Of a DNA stretch of 64,000 nucleotides, positions 36,133-45,326 are shown piece after piece; the stretch's first letter is position 1; every line of letters begins with the position of its first letter. Source of the DNA: an uncultured Collinsella sp. (GTDB taxonomy: Bacteria; Actinomycetota; Coriobacteriia; Coriobacteriales; Coriobacteriaceae); the NCBI GenBank assembly GCA_900543515.1, contig UQRW01000003.1:15997-79996 (forward strand). Reading direction: 5' to 3'. Position numbers and translations under genes: made by a program. Under the pieces are notes generated by a model, which was given only the letters and a program-made list of their open reading frames with translations, searched no databases and was not told the origin of the DNA.

Positions 36133-37958
36133 CCCTGCTTCTCCTTAAGATGCTCCTTAACGCCCGGCCATTTCATGGCCTTTTCAGGCGAATATTCTTC
36201 ATGCTCATGAAAGCGCTTGACCTGAAAACCGCAACCGGACGCAAGCGCAAATGAACCGCCTCTATATTCCCAGCTGTTGGACTCACAGACGATGGACTTG
36301 CCGGGCTTAGACACCTTCAGCGCGCGACCGCACAACGGGCAGACTCCGTATTTCCTTAGATTCGTCTCCTGGGCGCGCCTCTTGCCGCACTCGATGAGTA
36401 TAGTCGCATCCCTCTTGGTAAGGTCGTCGTAATCTAAGTCACCTGCAGAATCGCCCAAAAGCCTCCTGATAAAAGCAATCTGCGGTTCTGAAGCGGGGTC
36501 CTCGGCCCATTTTGCCGCGCGCTCACGGTCCCAAAGGGCCCTATCGTGTGAGGTCTCATAATTCGATTCAAGCCACAGGAGTATGTCCTGCTCGGCAACA
36601 TCAAGCGACCTATAATACCTGCGCTGGGTCTCCCCCAGTCTCGTAAGGTCCGCGGTGCAACAGTCGAGAAGGTCAGGCTTGTATAGCGTGACCTGCCACC
36701 CCCTGTCGGATGCACCGGGACCGGCGATATTCCGATCGCCGTTGTAGTGCACGACCCAGGCGATGGACCCAGTGGAAGAAAGTACGTTGACCTTGCGCGA
36801 CGTGAGCACCCAACCGGATGGACAATCCTCCACTTCCTCGACTCTTCTTCCCAAGTCGAGAAGCGAGCCATCGAGTTGTTTCCTGCCAACCCTGTCGGGA
36901 AAATCCCTCTCGTTGAGTCCGAATAAAGTCGGCGGCGTGCAGATACTCTTATCGTCAGATACGCCCAGGCAGTCGATAAGCCTGAGAGACTTCTTTTCAT
37001 AGCCGGTTACGGGGTCGGTGTAGAGTCTCAGCCCTCGCCCAACCATCTGCGTGTAGAGCGATGGGTTCTTCGTCGGTCGGGCCAACAACACGGTCTCAAT
37101 GAGTGGCATGTCCGTGCCCTCGGTAAAAACGCCGTAGTTGATGAGGCATGGAATCTCTCGCGCCGTGAACGCATCGATGATCTGTCGGCGCTCATCTGCC
37201 GGCGTGTTTCCGTCGACAACCACAGAGCCGGGAATGAGCTCGGCCAGCGAGTAGGCATGGTGCACGCTCGAAGCGAATACTAGTGTCTGGCCAATATGGA
37301 ATTCTTTATATGCAGCTGCGACCTGACGGTTCGTCTCAGGGCGGTCAACGCGCTTTGCAAGCTCTCCTACCCGGAAATCGCCCATTCCGGTACGGACGCC
37401 CTTCGTCGACCAGTCCACGATGGTTCTACGGCAGTCGATATCGCAAAGATAGCCATTGGAGATTCCCCAGCGCAGATCTTTCTGAAAGACGATATCGTCG
37501 AAAACAGCCCCGAGGCCTCGATCGTCCCCCCTCCTCGGCGTCGCGGTGAACCCGATGTGGAGGCGCGGCCTCAAGTAGTCGTAAATTTTACGATAAGACG
37601 GTGCCAGGGCATGGTGCGCCTCATCGGTGATAACCATATCGAATTCGCCAGGCTCAAAGTCTCTCTCGAGTCGATTTGCGAGCGTCTGGACAGAAGCCGA
37701 GACGACCTCCTCGCCATGCGAGTGCCGTTCGGCCTTTTCGATGCCTACCGGGCAGCTGTAGTACTTAACCGGCTGGGTAACCAGTTCCTCACGGTGTGAA
37801 AGCAGAAGAACCCTACCCTTCCGGGCGATCCTGCTGAAAGTCACGGTCTTGCCGAGCCCCGTTGCCATCTGCACGAGATGCGATCCACTCTCGAGGGAGT
37901 CGCAGATATCCACACACTCCTGCTGATAGTCCCTGAGGACAATCTCATCGGGTGCCAT
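36129..37958 (-). CDS. DEAD/DEAH superfamily II helicase
   Basis: A 609-residue SF2 helicase. The N-terminus has the Q-like DYQQECVDI, Walker A MATGLGKTVTF (about 31-41), Walker B ITDEAHHALAPSY, motif III FTATPRRGDD and, in the second RecA lobe, LVFASSVHHA, INYGVFTEGTDMP and the arginine-finger motif QMVGRGLR. A C-terminal cysteine-containing region (YGVCPLCGRALKV) may bind zinc. ATG 37958 is chosen for GGAAGGCTGGAG upstream; the frame is open further up but there it overlaps the preceding gene. It lies between the sortase and relaxase genes. A role in DNA processing during transfer or in defence is possible; neither is shown. Confidence 0.83.
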   Translation of the reverse strand: MAPDEIVLRDYQQECVDICDSLESGSHLVQMATGLGKTVTFSRIARKGRVLLLSHREELVTQPVKYYSCPVGIEKAERHSHGEEVVSASVQTLANRLERDFEPGEFDMVITDEAHHALAPSYRKIYDYLRPRLHIGFTATPRRGDDRGLGAVFDDIVFQKDLRWGISNGYLCDIDCRRTIVDWSTKGVRTGMGDFRVGELAKRVDRPETNRQVAAAYKEFHIGQTLVFASSVHHAYSLAELIPGSVVVDGNTPADERRQIIDAFTAREIPCLINYGVFTEGTDMPLIETVLLARPTKNPSLYTQMVGRGLRLYTDPVTGYEKKSLRLIDCLGVSDDKSICTPPTLFGLNERDFPDRVGRKQLDGSLLDLGRRVEEVEDCPSGWVLTSRKVNVLSSTGSIAWVVHYNGDRNIAGPGASDRGWQVTLYKPDLLDCCTADLTRLGETQRRYYRSLDVAEQDILLWLESNYETSHDRALWDRERAAKWAEDPASEPQIAFIRRLLGDSAGDLDYDDLTKRDATILIECGKRRAQETNLRKYGVCPLCGRALKVSKPGKSIVCESNSWEYRGGSFALASGCGFQVKRFHEHEEYSPEKAMKWPGVKEHLKEKQG

Positions 37959-38451
37959 CGCTCCAGCCTTCCTCAACGGTAAGCCCTTCAACGCCGGCCG
38001 CCAATCCGTTGACGAGCGCGGCGTGCGCGGCGGGTCCCATCGCAAGAACCTTGGCAATGAGTTTCTGGATGTTTCCGAAATACCAATCCTCGTTCATCAA
38101 GCAGGCGTCATCGTTGAAGCCCAGGCGATCTGGCAGCGTGATAGATAGACCGCAATCGAAATCAGATAGAGGGTCGCGCGTGAGGAGGGCAAGGCCATGG
38201 GACTCGACGAGAAGGGCCCTCGCTAGGTCGTCCGAGCTCACGACAAGCATCCTGTCACACAGCTCGCGATACTCGTCATTGTCGCCCCCGGGCATCTTAT
38301 AGCTCCTATCGAGGAATATGCCACTGTCGGGATTAGATATATCGAGGTACTCACGCTGGAGTGCGACGCCTGATTCAAAAGACGGATCTGGCATATGCAC
38401 TTCGTCGATACATCCCGTCTCGTAGTAAATCCTCAATGAAGAAGTGTTCAT
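37945..38451 (-). CDS. Unknown 168-residue protein of the mobilisation module
   Basis: A soluble acidic protein (IYYETGCIDEVHMPDPSFE ... ALLTRDPLSDFDCGLSITL) with no signal peptide or membrane helix and no family I recognise. It begins 2 bases before the relaxase stop and overlaps the helicase start by 14 bases, so it is coexpressed with both. The phrase ALLVESHGLALLTRDPLSDFD hints at a compact alpha/beta fold. It may be an accessory factor for the helicase. Confidence 0.6.
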   Translation of the reverse strand: MNTSSLRIYYETGCIDEVHMPDPSFESGVALQREYLDISNPDSGIFLDRSYKMPGGDNDEYRELCDRMLVVSSDDLARALLVESHGLALLTRDPLSDFDCGLSITLPDRLGFNDDACLMNEDWYFGNIQKLIAKVLAMGPAAHAALVNGLAAGVEGLTVEEGWSDGTR

Positions 38452-38453
38452 CT

Positions 38454-40277
38454 TTAAACCGTGTTCTTTCTCTCGGAAACCGTTCCGGCTTCGGGACGGA
38501 CGTAAACCGAAGGCATTTGCGATTTCGCCGCCTTCTCAATGCTCTCGATGCGGTCACTGCCCTCCTGAAGAATGTGCCTTGAGGCGGCTGACTCCAATGC
38601 GGCGGCGACCGCAATCGAGTCCCTTGTCCGGATTGAAGTCGGAACGCTGAGTCTCCGGCCGTGTGACCTTCTCAGAAACTCACCGGCCGAGGGGACTCCC
38701 CTTAGGTCCCTCACTGTCCTGACTCCGATAAAACCCTCGATTGCAACGAGAGACTCATTTAGCGACTCGGCATCAGCTCGCGCCCTATCGAGCGACACGG
38801 AGAGCTCACCAAGCCTGTTTCTCAGCCCATCTAGGATTAAACTCGCTTCGACGGCATAGCGCTCAGCCCCTAATGCGTCGGCAGATATCTTTGATAATGC
38901 CGCGCTGCAGAAAGCGGTATCGGTATCAATTTGGGATAAAAGAGCGTTTCTCTCTTTCCTGTCTGCCGGCGTAAAAGATAATGACGACTCCAGCTCGGCA
39001 AGTCTCGCCCTGGCAGACGAGATCTTTTCCGAGCGTTTAAGAACCTCCTCCGCAATGGAAATCGATGACTCGATCTCATGGACCTCATGCTCCATGGCCT
39101 CGACCTTGAGCATCTGAGACCTGAAGGCACCCTCGACCTCCGAGACGGTGCTATACCCATTTGCGGAAATAACGGACAATGCTTTGACCCCGGCGCTAAT
39201 TGCGCCGATGCCGGCGCGCTTCGATTTGGATGCAATCCTCCACTTAAGAGCATTGTCAAAACCCTTATCTCGCGGAGTGTAGCCAAGGCTCTTTGCCTTT
39301 GCCTCATTCAGTTTACGGTCGGAGATTCTTGATTCGATATTCCCGGCTACAACATCGACGGGTATTCCCAGCCGGGCACGAATGCCGAACTCGTCGTAAT
39401 TTGAACCGAGTGAGGACGCAAGTACCTTCTTGTCGTGCCCGCCGCTATCGGGGTGCCTATAGCCGATACCCCTGCGGCTCCATTCGACCGTAAAGCCATC
39501 GGCCTCGAACCTCTCTACGAACTCATCCCAGTTGGAGCTGTTTGCGATTGACCTGTCTATGGCGTCTCTGATTTCCGCAACCCAGCTTCGGCCTCCACGG
39601 CGCCTAAGTGAGCGCTCAGCCTCACTCATGCGAACTGACTGAGCCGTTGGTTTCCTTCGTCCTTCACGTATTGCCTTGCGGCGTTCAGACAGGTCCGGCA
39701 ACATCCCCATGCCATGTTCACCGGCAATCTCTTGTGCGACGCGCGCCATGGAATCGCTGTCCTCGGGCGTAATTTGAACCTTCAATCCGCTGTTCGCGTT
39801 CACCGCATTAAGGATGACGTGCGCGTGCATAACACCACTTGCGTTGTCGTCATGGACAGACCAGATCCACTGCCAGCCCCGATCGGCAGGCCAAACCCTC
39901 TCACACCATTCCTGGGCGAGCTGGCCAACCTCCTCTGCCGACGCGCGATCCCTGGGGTCCGGCGATAAAACCCACTGATAGTAGTTCCTCCAGACCAAGT
40001 CAGGGTTCGACCGCCTCTTGTTCTCAAACCACTCAGGAGGTTTGTCTTTTCCGAACCTCTTTCTAGTCGCATCCATTACCTTATGCCATCCGTAAGGGGT
40101 ATCGGGCAGACCTGGAGAGTGCCCGAACGCCATGGAGCGCGAGGCAGACTTATCTCCGGCAAGATATTTTTCCATTCTCTCTTCGTGGTCCTCAGCGCTT
40201 CGATGTCCAAATGACAAGTAGTCATCGACCTGTTTACAGCTGCCTTCACCACCCGAGAGCGTCTTAAGAAAGGGCAT
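38454..40277 (-). CDS. Relaxase of the MobA/VirD2 (pfam03432) type
   Basis: A 607-residue DNA-nicking protein that would cut and carry the transfer strand. The N-terminal relaxase domain shows a candidate nucleophile Y20 (KQVDDYLSFG) and the metal-binding histidines around VHDDNASGVMHAHVILN (H142, H151, H153). The middle (RSWVAEIRDAIDRSI) is typical of mobilisation relaxases, and the last third is a long coiled coil. ATG 40277 is chosen because AAAGGAG lies upstream; the frame extends to 40340 but overlaps MobC there. It overlaps the MobC-like gene by 14 bases. With MobC and no type IV secretion genes it indicates a mobilisable rather than self-transferring element. Confidence 0.85.
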   Translation of the reverse strand: MPFLKTLSGGEGSCKQVDDYLSFGHRSAEDHEERMEKYLAGDKSASRSMAFGHSPGLPDTPYGWHKVMDATRKRFGKDKPPEWFENKRRSNPDLVWRNYYQWVLSPDPRDRASAEEVGQLAQEWCERVWPADRGWQWIWSVHDDNASGVMHAHVILNAVNANSGLKVQITPEDSDSMARVAQEIAGEHGMGMLPDLSERRKAIREGRRKPTAQSVRMSEAERSLRRRGGRSWVAEIRDAIDRSIANSSNWDEFVERFEADGFTVEWSRRGIGYRHPDSGGHDKKVLASSLGSNYDEFGIRARLGIPVDVVAGNIESRISDRKLNEAKAKSLGYTPRDKGFDNALKWRIASKSKRAGIGAISAGVKALSVISANGYSTVSEVEGAFRSQMLKVEAMEHEVHEIESSISIAEEVLKRSEKISSARARLAELESSLSFTPADRKERNALLSQIDTDTAFCSAALSKISADALGAERYAVEASLILDGLRNRLGELSVSLDRARADAESLNESLVAIEGFIGVRTVRDLRGVPSAGEFLRRSHGRRLSVPTSIRTRDSIAVAAALESAASRHILQEGSDRIESIEKAAKSQMPSVYVRPEAGTVSERKNTV

Positions 40278-40668
40278 TACGTCTCCTTTCAGTCGGATAT
40301 TCAGCCTCGATTGCACGCGATAGACGCTCGCAGACATCAATCAGACATGGCTCGACGGTATCGATTGCCGAAAATATGGCCATAGACACCCTTCTCGCTT
40401 CGGCAGCGCGTGACTGTCCCGCTATCGCCTTTGCGTTTAAATTGAGCTCAGACAGTTGCGCCGAAATCGTAAATAGCTCGTCCCAGATATCCCTTAAGGT
40501 TGATCCTGATGAGGCATTAGTCTCGTAGAGCGCCTTGTACAGAATGTACTCAGTGACGCTCATGTTGAGGCTGTTTGCCAATGCACGAATGGCTTCCGCT
40601 TCCTCAACGGTGCTCCTGGCTTCTATACGCGCCCTTTTTGGCTTTTTCTCACGGGACGATTCACCCAT
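40264..40668 (-). CDS. MobC-like relaxosome protein
   Basis: A 134-residue basic protein with an N-terminal ribbon-helix-helix-like start (KRARIEARSTVEEAEAIRALANSLNMSVTEYILYKAL) and a helical C-terminus, the layout of MobC proteins that help the relaxase open oriT. It precedes the relaxase gene with a short overlap, the usual mobC-relaxase order. The putative transfer origin should lie just upstream. Confidence 0.75.
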   Translation of the reverse strand: MGESSREKKPKRARIEARSTVEEAEAIRALANSLNMSVTEYILYKALYETNASSGSTLRDIWDELFTISAQLSELNLNAKAIAGQSRAAEARRVSMAIFSAIDTVEPCLIDVCERLSRAIEAEYPTERRRNALS

Positions 40669-41190
40669 GCGCCGTCTCCTAACTCATGCTTTAACTAGCG
40701 TAGAGCAGCGACACGTACCGTGCCGTACAGTTTGGTGACATGCGGTGCCAATGTTTTTGCAGGTGAATAGCTGTGGTATTGCCGAACTACGACATTGCTG
40801 AATTACGCACAAACTGGAATAGTGAACAGCGTAAAAGATGATTTGCTGAACAGTGCAATAGCGTAATAACGCGACTACGTAACTACGCAACAACGTAATA
40901 GAGGGAAAATCAAAATACGGAAGGTGTGGGGCGCTTGCCACAGCCCAGTTCGACGTTTAACAGCGCCCTTCATCTAAAGCGGTCACCGCAATTCAATGTC
41001 CTCGCCCTAATAGCGCAGCGAAACCGATCTTTCAATCGGAATCCATCCGATCGCTTCTCGATTATCTTGTGGGTCACGTCTTGGTTGAGAGCTCAAGGCA
41101 AGATGGATGGCTGGAGTCGATTACGGACATCCCATTTGGTTCAATTACGACGCATTGTTTCGTACATACCGAGATAGTGACTAATGAAAA
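40669..41190. other. Candidate oriT region and AT-rich spacer
   Basis: About 520 bases without a convincing gene. 40780-40905 is rich in short iterated motifs (ACTACG, AACTACG, GTAATA) and has an inverted repeat GCGT-AATA-ACGC; nearer MobC is GTACCGTGCCGTAC. Position upstream of mobC and relaxase, AT content and repeats fit an origin of transfer, but no nick consensus can be asserted. From about 40965 to 41190 one frame is open (ending TEIVTNEK before the terminal repeat at 41191) and may be the tail of a gene cut by the insertion. Confidence 0.4.
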
Positions 41191-41215
41191 GGCTCTGTTA
41201 GACCATGATTGACAT
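41191..41215 (+). repeat. Internal left-type terminal repeat
   Basis: GGCTCTGTTAGACCATGATT continuing GACAT. It differs from the inverted right end at only two adjacent positions and defines the inner transposon. Confidence 0.85.
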
Positions 41216-41249
41216 CTTGCCCAATCATCTTTTTGTAATTGCAAAATAT

Positions 41250-41287
41250 TCGCCCCTTTGCTGGATTTAAAACCGGCAAAGGGGCGA
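41250..41287 (-). terminator. Terminator of restriction-modification gene B
   Basis: TCGCCCCTTTGC and GCAAAGGGGCGA form a perfect 12-bp stem with a 14-base loop; on the minus strand it is followed by ATATTTTG. It corresponds in position to the terminator in copy A. Confidence 0.75.
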
Positions 41288-41314
41288 TACCCTCAAGCTC
41301 GAATAAGTCAATCG

Positions 41315-43972
41315 TTAGGACTCTGTCGTTTCATCCCACTCTTCATCCGCATGTAAGATGGCATCAAGTTCGTTTTCTACGTCGGAAACGCCAATATAGG
41401 CCTTCGCGATATTCTCCCGTGCATTTCGCACCTTTAAGGCGATCTCCTTCTGCTTCTCTATGGGAGGGTAATAGACGAGAACCTTCCCGAAGTCAGAAGA
41501 CTGCGTTCTCCTTCGATTGCTGTGGCCGGTGTTGATGGCGCGGAATGCCTTTTGGAAGCGGCGGCTTCTCAAGAGTATCGACAGAAACTCCGGGTCGATG
41601 ACATTTGGGTCTTTGACCCGTAAGATCGGATATTCTTGCGTTACGAGGGCATGGTCGAATTCTTCGGTGACGAAGCATACGACCCCCTTCCAAAGATCGA
41701 TTCCGGAGTAGACGATGTCGGAGGTTCTTACCTCAAACCAGTCGCTGCTTGAGTCGTAGAAATACATCCCCCGCCATTCGGGAGGGTTGTTTCCGACGCC
41801 TGGTTCCCTAAGCCTTGCAACACCAGTTTGGGAAAGAGTCAAGACCTTGTATTCCTTCATCGGCTCTTCCCCGAAGTCCACGTTCCTTCTCATCCGTTTC
41901 ACTAGATCCATCATGGGTGCAGATGACCAGCCATGCGGCACGTAATCGCCCTTATGGGCCATGTAGACATGGTATTTCGGGTCCACTCTATGACTCGGAT
42001 GGCTTCTCCATACTGACGAAGCCCTCTCGGCGACGCATCTCGAGTCGGAAACCGCCCCGTTTTCCTCCCAGACGTTCCACTCTCCCAATATCGAGCCAGT
42101 CTGGTCGTCTGAAAGATAGCCGTTCTCGTCGGCGATATAGAGGTCGTTTCTAGGATCAGGTCGACCGGATGGCGTATATCCGATATGAGATGCCTCCCCG
42201 AAAAAGATGTTGTAGTCTAGCCCGCTATCCTTGAGAGCAACCGCAATGTCTCCCTCACAGGCTTCCAGTTGATTGCTCAATCTAGCCGATTCCAGGTCGG
42301 AGAACTTTTCAAAGATCAATATCGAAGTCTTGTTCGTGGCGCCAGACCTGCGAAAAGCGAAGTCTGGAAGGGAGATCACGGACAGTATTCTTCCCGATTT
42401 AAAGAGCCATTCACGAAGGGCGGGACAATTTGATTGAGACCCGCTGTTGTTGAGAACCCCGTCGGGCAGGACCATGCCGAGCCTGCCGCCCGGCTTGAGC
42501 CAGGAGACGCTTTTCTCCAGGATAATTTGTTCCGACTGTATTGATTGCTTTCCGCAGCCTAGGACGAAGTCATCTAGGAATGCGCCGTCAAGCTGGTCCT
42601 CATCTCCATTTGCGACCTTGGTTCCGAAAGGCGGATTTCCCACAATCAGGTCAAACTGGCGATCCTTCTGGAGTCTCGGCTTGCTCAGGTTTGGGCTGAG
42701 GCAGCTCTTGTCGGCCTCGATGTTCGTGTGACCATCGTGGTGCAGGAGTAAGCTGATTTTGCAGATTCTAGCCAGGGTCGGGTGAATTTCGATTCCGTAA
42801 ACGTTCTGCGCGGCAAAATCGGATTTGATTCTCGCGAGGTTCCCCTGCCCGGCAAAGCCCGCATCGGTATCGTTCCATACTTGAAGGAGAGTTTCGAGCA
42901 AAAAGCCTCCCGAGCCGCACGTCGGATCTAGAACGTAATCTTCGCTCGTGGGATTGAGCATCCCTACCGTGAATCTCGCTATCTGCCTCATGGTGAAATA
43001 CTGACCAAGGCTTCCGCGGAAGACCGATCCGAAGAAATCCTCGAAGGCCGTTCCGATGACGTCGGAATCTGTATCGATGAACGAAATCTCCTGAATGACG
43101 CGAACGACCTGGGCGACCTTGCTGTCCGGAAGCTCGATTTTCTCATCACGCGGGAAAATGGCCTGATCTTGCTCCTTAGCGTCGCTAAACAGCTTGTGGA
43201 CCCTCGTGGCGATAGCCGAGTCGGACTCGTTGATACCAGCTTGGAACGAGCGGGGGTGGCCGTTTCGCGTGTAGCGCTCGTCGCGGACCTTGGCGAACAT
43301 CAGCTTGCTCCACTCATCGAAAGCCGATAGCGGATCGCGTTTTCCTCCAGCCCAAATGATGGAGTGCGCGCGCCTGATGGCGATGCTGATATCGAAGGCA
43401 CTCGCCGGCTTGATATCCATTTCCGTGCCCGCGTGAAGCGGATACACCATATCCTGAGAGTAGTTCCTCGGAAGAAGTTCTCTGTCGCCCAGCTTATTTC
43501 TCCTGCGCTCCCTAGCGCCGAAGCCCTCGAGCTGCCAGACGCATGACTCGTCTCCGTAGTCCTTCATGGTGTATTTTGCGCCCAGCGCGATGCCGTTGGC
43601 GAAGGCCTGCGCTTCCCCTTCCGCCCTTTCAGCCGGAGTCGCGCCCTCTTTCTTGTTCTCGACGACTAGCCAGGGCTTCGTGCATCTGTCGTCTTCGTAG
43701 AGTACGATATCCGCAAAATCGTTGTGCGAGCCTTCCACCTCGGTATCGATCTTTCGCGAATCATAGCCTTTCGACAGGACCAGAAACGCTACGGCGTCGG
43801 CCCTGACCTTTTCCTCGGGATCGCTGATCTGATAGCTTTTCGTCCTGCGGAAGGAATACTTTATCTGAGTGCCGTCCAGCGAGAAGAGCCCGCGCATGAT
43901 CGCGGTTTTCGACAGCTCCGACAATCCAAGCGAAGAGGCCAGTGCCAGCTGCGTTTCAAGTTGATTTGCCAA
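41315..43972 (-). CDS. Single-chain restriction-modification enzyme B (nuclease-methylase-specificity)
   Basis: An 885-residue fusion with the same plan as enzyme A but little visible sequence identity. The N-terminal nuclease-like site is NDFADIVLY (D88) and LVVENKK (E105, K107), a PD-(D/E)xK pattern. The methylase core has GQYFTMRQ (323-330), DPTCGSGGF (349-357) and GNPPFG (445-450). The last 230 residues form a target-recognition-like domain with VYYPPIEKQKEIA and a helical end, as in HsdS halves. The start is TTG at 43972, placed directly after the stop of the ribbon-helix-helix gene with GGTGAG inside that gene's end, so translation is coupled. An N6-adenine mark is expected; the site is unknown. 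Confidence 0.82.
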   Translation of the reverse strand: MANQLETQLALASSLGLSELSKTAIMRGLFSLDGTQIKYSFRRTKSYQISDPEEKVRADAVAFLVLSKGYDSRKIDTEVEGSHNDFADIVLYEDDRCTKPWLVVENKKEGATPAERAEGEAQAFANGIALGAKYTMKDYGDESCVWQLEGFGARERRRNKLGDRELLPRNYSQDMVYPLHAGTEMDIKPASAFDISIAIRRAHSIIWAGGKRDPLSAFDEWSKLMFAKVRDERYTRNGHPRSFQAGINESDSAIATRVHKLFSDAKEQDQAIFPRDEKIELPDSKVAQVVRVIQEISFIDTDSDVIGTAFEDFFGSVFRGSLGQYFTMRQIARFTVGMLNPTSEDYVLDPTCGSGGFLLETLLQVWNDTDAGFAGQGNLARIKSDFAAQNVYGIEIHPTLARICKISLLLHHDGHTNIEADKSCLSPNLSKPRLQKDRQFDLIVGNPPFGTKVANGDEDQLDGAFLDDFVLGCGKQSIQSEQIILEKSVSWLKPGGRLGMVLPDGVLNNSGSQSNCPALREWLFKSGRILSVISLPDFAFRRSGATNKTSILIFEKFSDLESARLSNQLEACEGDIAVALKDSGLDYNIFFGEASHIGYTPSGRPDPRNDLYIADENGYLSDDQTGSILGEWNVWEENGAVSDSRCVAERASSVWRSHPSHRVDPKYHVYMAHKGDYVPHGWSSAPMMDLVKRMRRNVDFGEEPMKEYKVLTLSQTGVARLREPGVGNNPPEWRGMYFYDSSSDWFEVRTSDIVYSGIDLWKGVVCFVTEEFDHALVTQEYPILRVKDPNVIDPEFLSILLRSRRFQKAFRAINTGHSNRRRTQSSDFGKVLVYYPPIEKQKEIALKVRNARENIAKAYIGVSDVENELDAILHADEEWDETTES

Positions 43973-44170
43973 CTATCTCACCGTTTTTCCGTCAGATGCC
44001 GACGTCTTGACCTTCATCTCGAATGGCATCCCGCCCTCCCGGACGAGAGCCTTGAGGAACGCATTGACGGCAGTGGACATAGACAGGCCGAGCTCGTCGA
44101 GGATGACGGTAGCCTCTTTCTTGACCTCCGGTTCGATGCGAATCGTCGTGGCGGGTATGTTCGACGGCAT
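43973..44170 (-). CDS. RelB/DinJ-like ribbon-helix-helix protein B
   Basis: A 65-residue DNA-binding antitoxin-type protein (TTIRIEPEVKKEA, ELGLSMSTAVNAFLKALVRE). It begins 47 bases after the transposase stop and ends on the base before the start of the restriction-modification gene. No toxin gene is adjacent. Conservation next to two different restriction enzymes suggests it regulates the cassette, possibly delaying nuclease expression after entry as control (C) proteins do, or regulates the transposase. Confidence 0.82.
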   Translation of the reverse strand: MPSNIPATTIRIEPEVKKEATVILDELGLSMSTAVNAFLKALVREGGMPFEMKVKTSASDGKTVR

Positions 44171-44216
44171 GGTTGTACCTTTCCTCGTATATCACGGTGC
44201 AACCATTTTATCGTCT

Positions 44217-45272
44217 CTATGCGGCGGATGCGACCCAGTAGTCCATATAGGGCGGCAGGACGTTGAACATGTCACGGATGCGGCTCCTGCATACGCCGTT
44301 CGCGAGCTGTCGCGCGACCGTGCGCTCGGCGGTGCCGGAATCGGCTGCCATGAAGGTCCGGCACCACTTGAACCAGGCGAGGTAGGCATCGAGGTGCTTC
44401 GTCGACACGCCTCTGAACGGCTCCATGAAGGTGCTGAGGAGCGAATGGACGGTGTTGATCCGGTTGATGGTCCCCTCGGAGCGGTCCTTGGAATCGTAGG
44501 CAGTATGCGCGGCGACCTCGAGCTCGGCGAGGACGTCGACGTAGGCGGACGCCTTGTCCGTCGCCACGACGGAACCGGACATGATGCGGCCCCTCAGCAC
44601 ATCCATGGCGCGCTTCCTCGACAGGACGCCCCGCCCCGAGACCTCGAAGAACGTTTCGTTCGAGTCGTTCACGCCGGTCATGACGCAGATCTGCTCGCGC
44701 GACAGCCCGCGCTTGTGCACCTGCTTGCCGCGATGTCGGGAGGGACGCGGCATCGTGAACGACCCCTTCGTGTGGTTGCCCTTGAACGACTCGGGAAAAT
44801 AGGTCTCGTCGAGCTCGCAGCCGCAGCCCCGTTCGACCTTGAACGAGGGGGAGTAGGCCGAAAGGCACTCGATCAGCCTGTGGCGCATGGTGTAGGCGGT
44901 CTTGAGGCAGACGTGGCAGCGCTTCGCGCATTCCCGCAGGGGCAGCATGAGAACGAAACACTCGGCGTAGGCCATCCAGGTCTCCTTCGGGAGCTTGCTC
45001 GTTCCCAGGATACGCTCACTGCCCATGCCGAAGGTCCTACCGCAGTCTCGGCAGAGGTAGCGCTGCTCTCCGTTCTTGGCCTTCCCCTTCTTCACGATCG
45101 CGACTGACCCGCAGCGCGGGCAGCATTCGACTTCATAGGAGGAGCCGGCCGCGTCATCGAACATCGCCGCGCGGATCACGTCCCTGACGGATTCGATCGC
45201 GCGGCGGCGCTCGGTTTTGCTGAGGTTCGCCATGTTCTTTTTGAAGGTGATGACCAGGTCTTCGGCGTTCAT
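44217..45272 (-). CDS. IS1595-family (ISXO2-like) transposase
   Basis: A 351-residue transposase. The N-terminal zinc ribbon has CPRCGS (51-56) and CRDCGR (74-79). The ISXO2-like catalytic domain shows ELDETYF (D155, E156), [10 protein letters not shown] (D239) and NRINTVHS (N273), giving a DDN-type triad. All expected parts are present, so it is probably active. It starts 55 bases inside the right terminal repeat. It is the likely mover of the whole transposase / RHH / restriction-modification unit and, through shared ends, could mobilise the larger region. Confidence 0.9.
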   Translation of the reverse strand: MNAEDLVITFKKNMANLSKTERRRAIESVRDVIRAAMFDDAAGSSYEVECCPRCGSVAIVKKGKAKNGEQRYLCRDCGRTFGMGSERILGTSKLPKETWMAYAECFVLMLPLRECAKRCHVCLKTAYTMRHRLIECLSAYSPSFKVERGCGCELDETYFPESFKGNHTKGSFTMPRPSRHRGKQVHKRGLSREQICVMTGVNDSNETFFEVSGRGVLSRKRAMDVLRGRIMSGSVVATDKASAYVDVLAELEVAAHTAYDSKDRSEGTINRINTVHSLLSTFMEPFRGVSTKHLDAYLAWFKWCRTFMAADSGTAERTVARQLANGVCRSRIRDMFNVLPPYMDYWVASAA

Positions 45273-45326
45273 GATGCTCCAATGCCGTAGTGCTTATGGA
45301 TATTATACCACGGTGGCATCACCTAT

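Noticed and set aside
40926..41177. An 83-codon plus-strand open frame near the candidate oriT
   Set aside because: No ribosome-binding site, no recognisable fold, and a second frame in the same stretch is equally open; kept only as a possible gene remnant.
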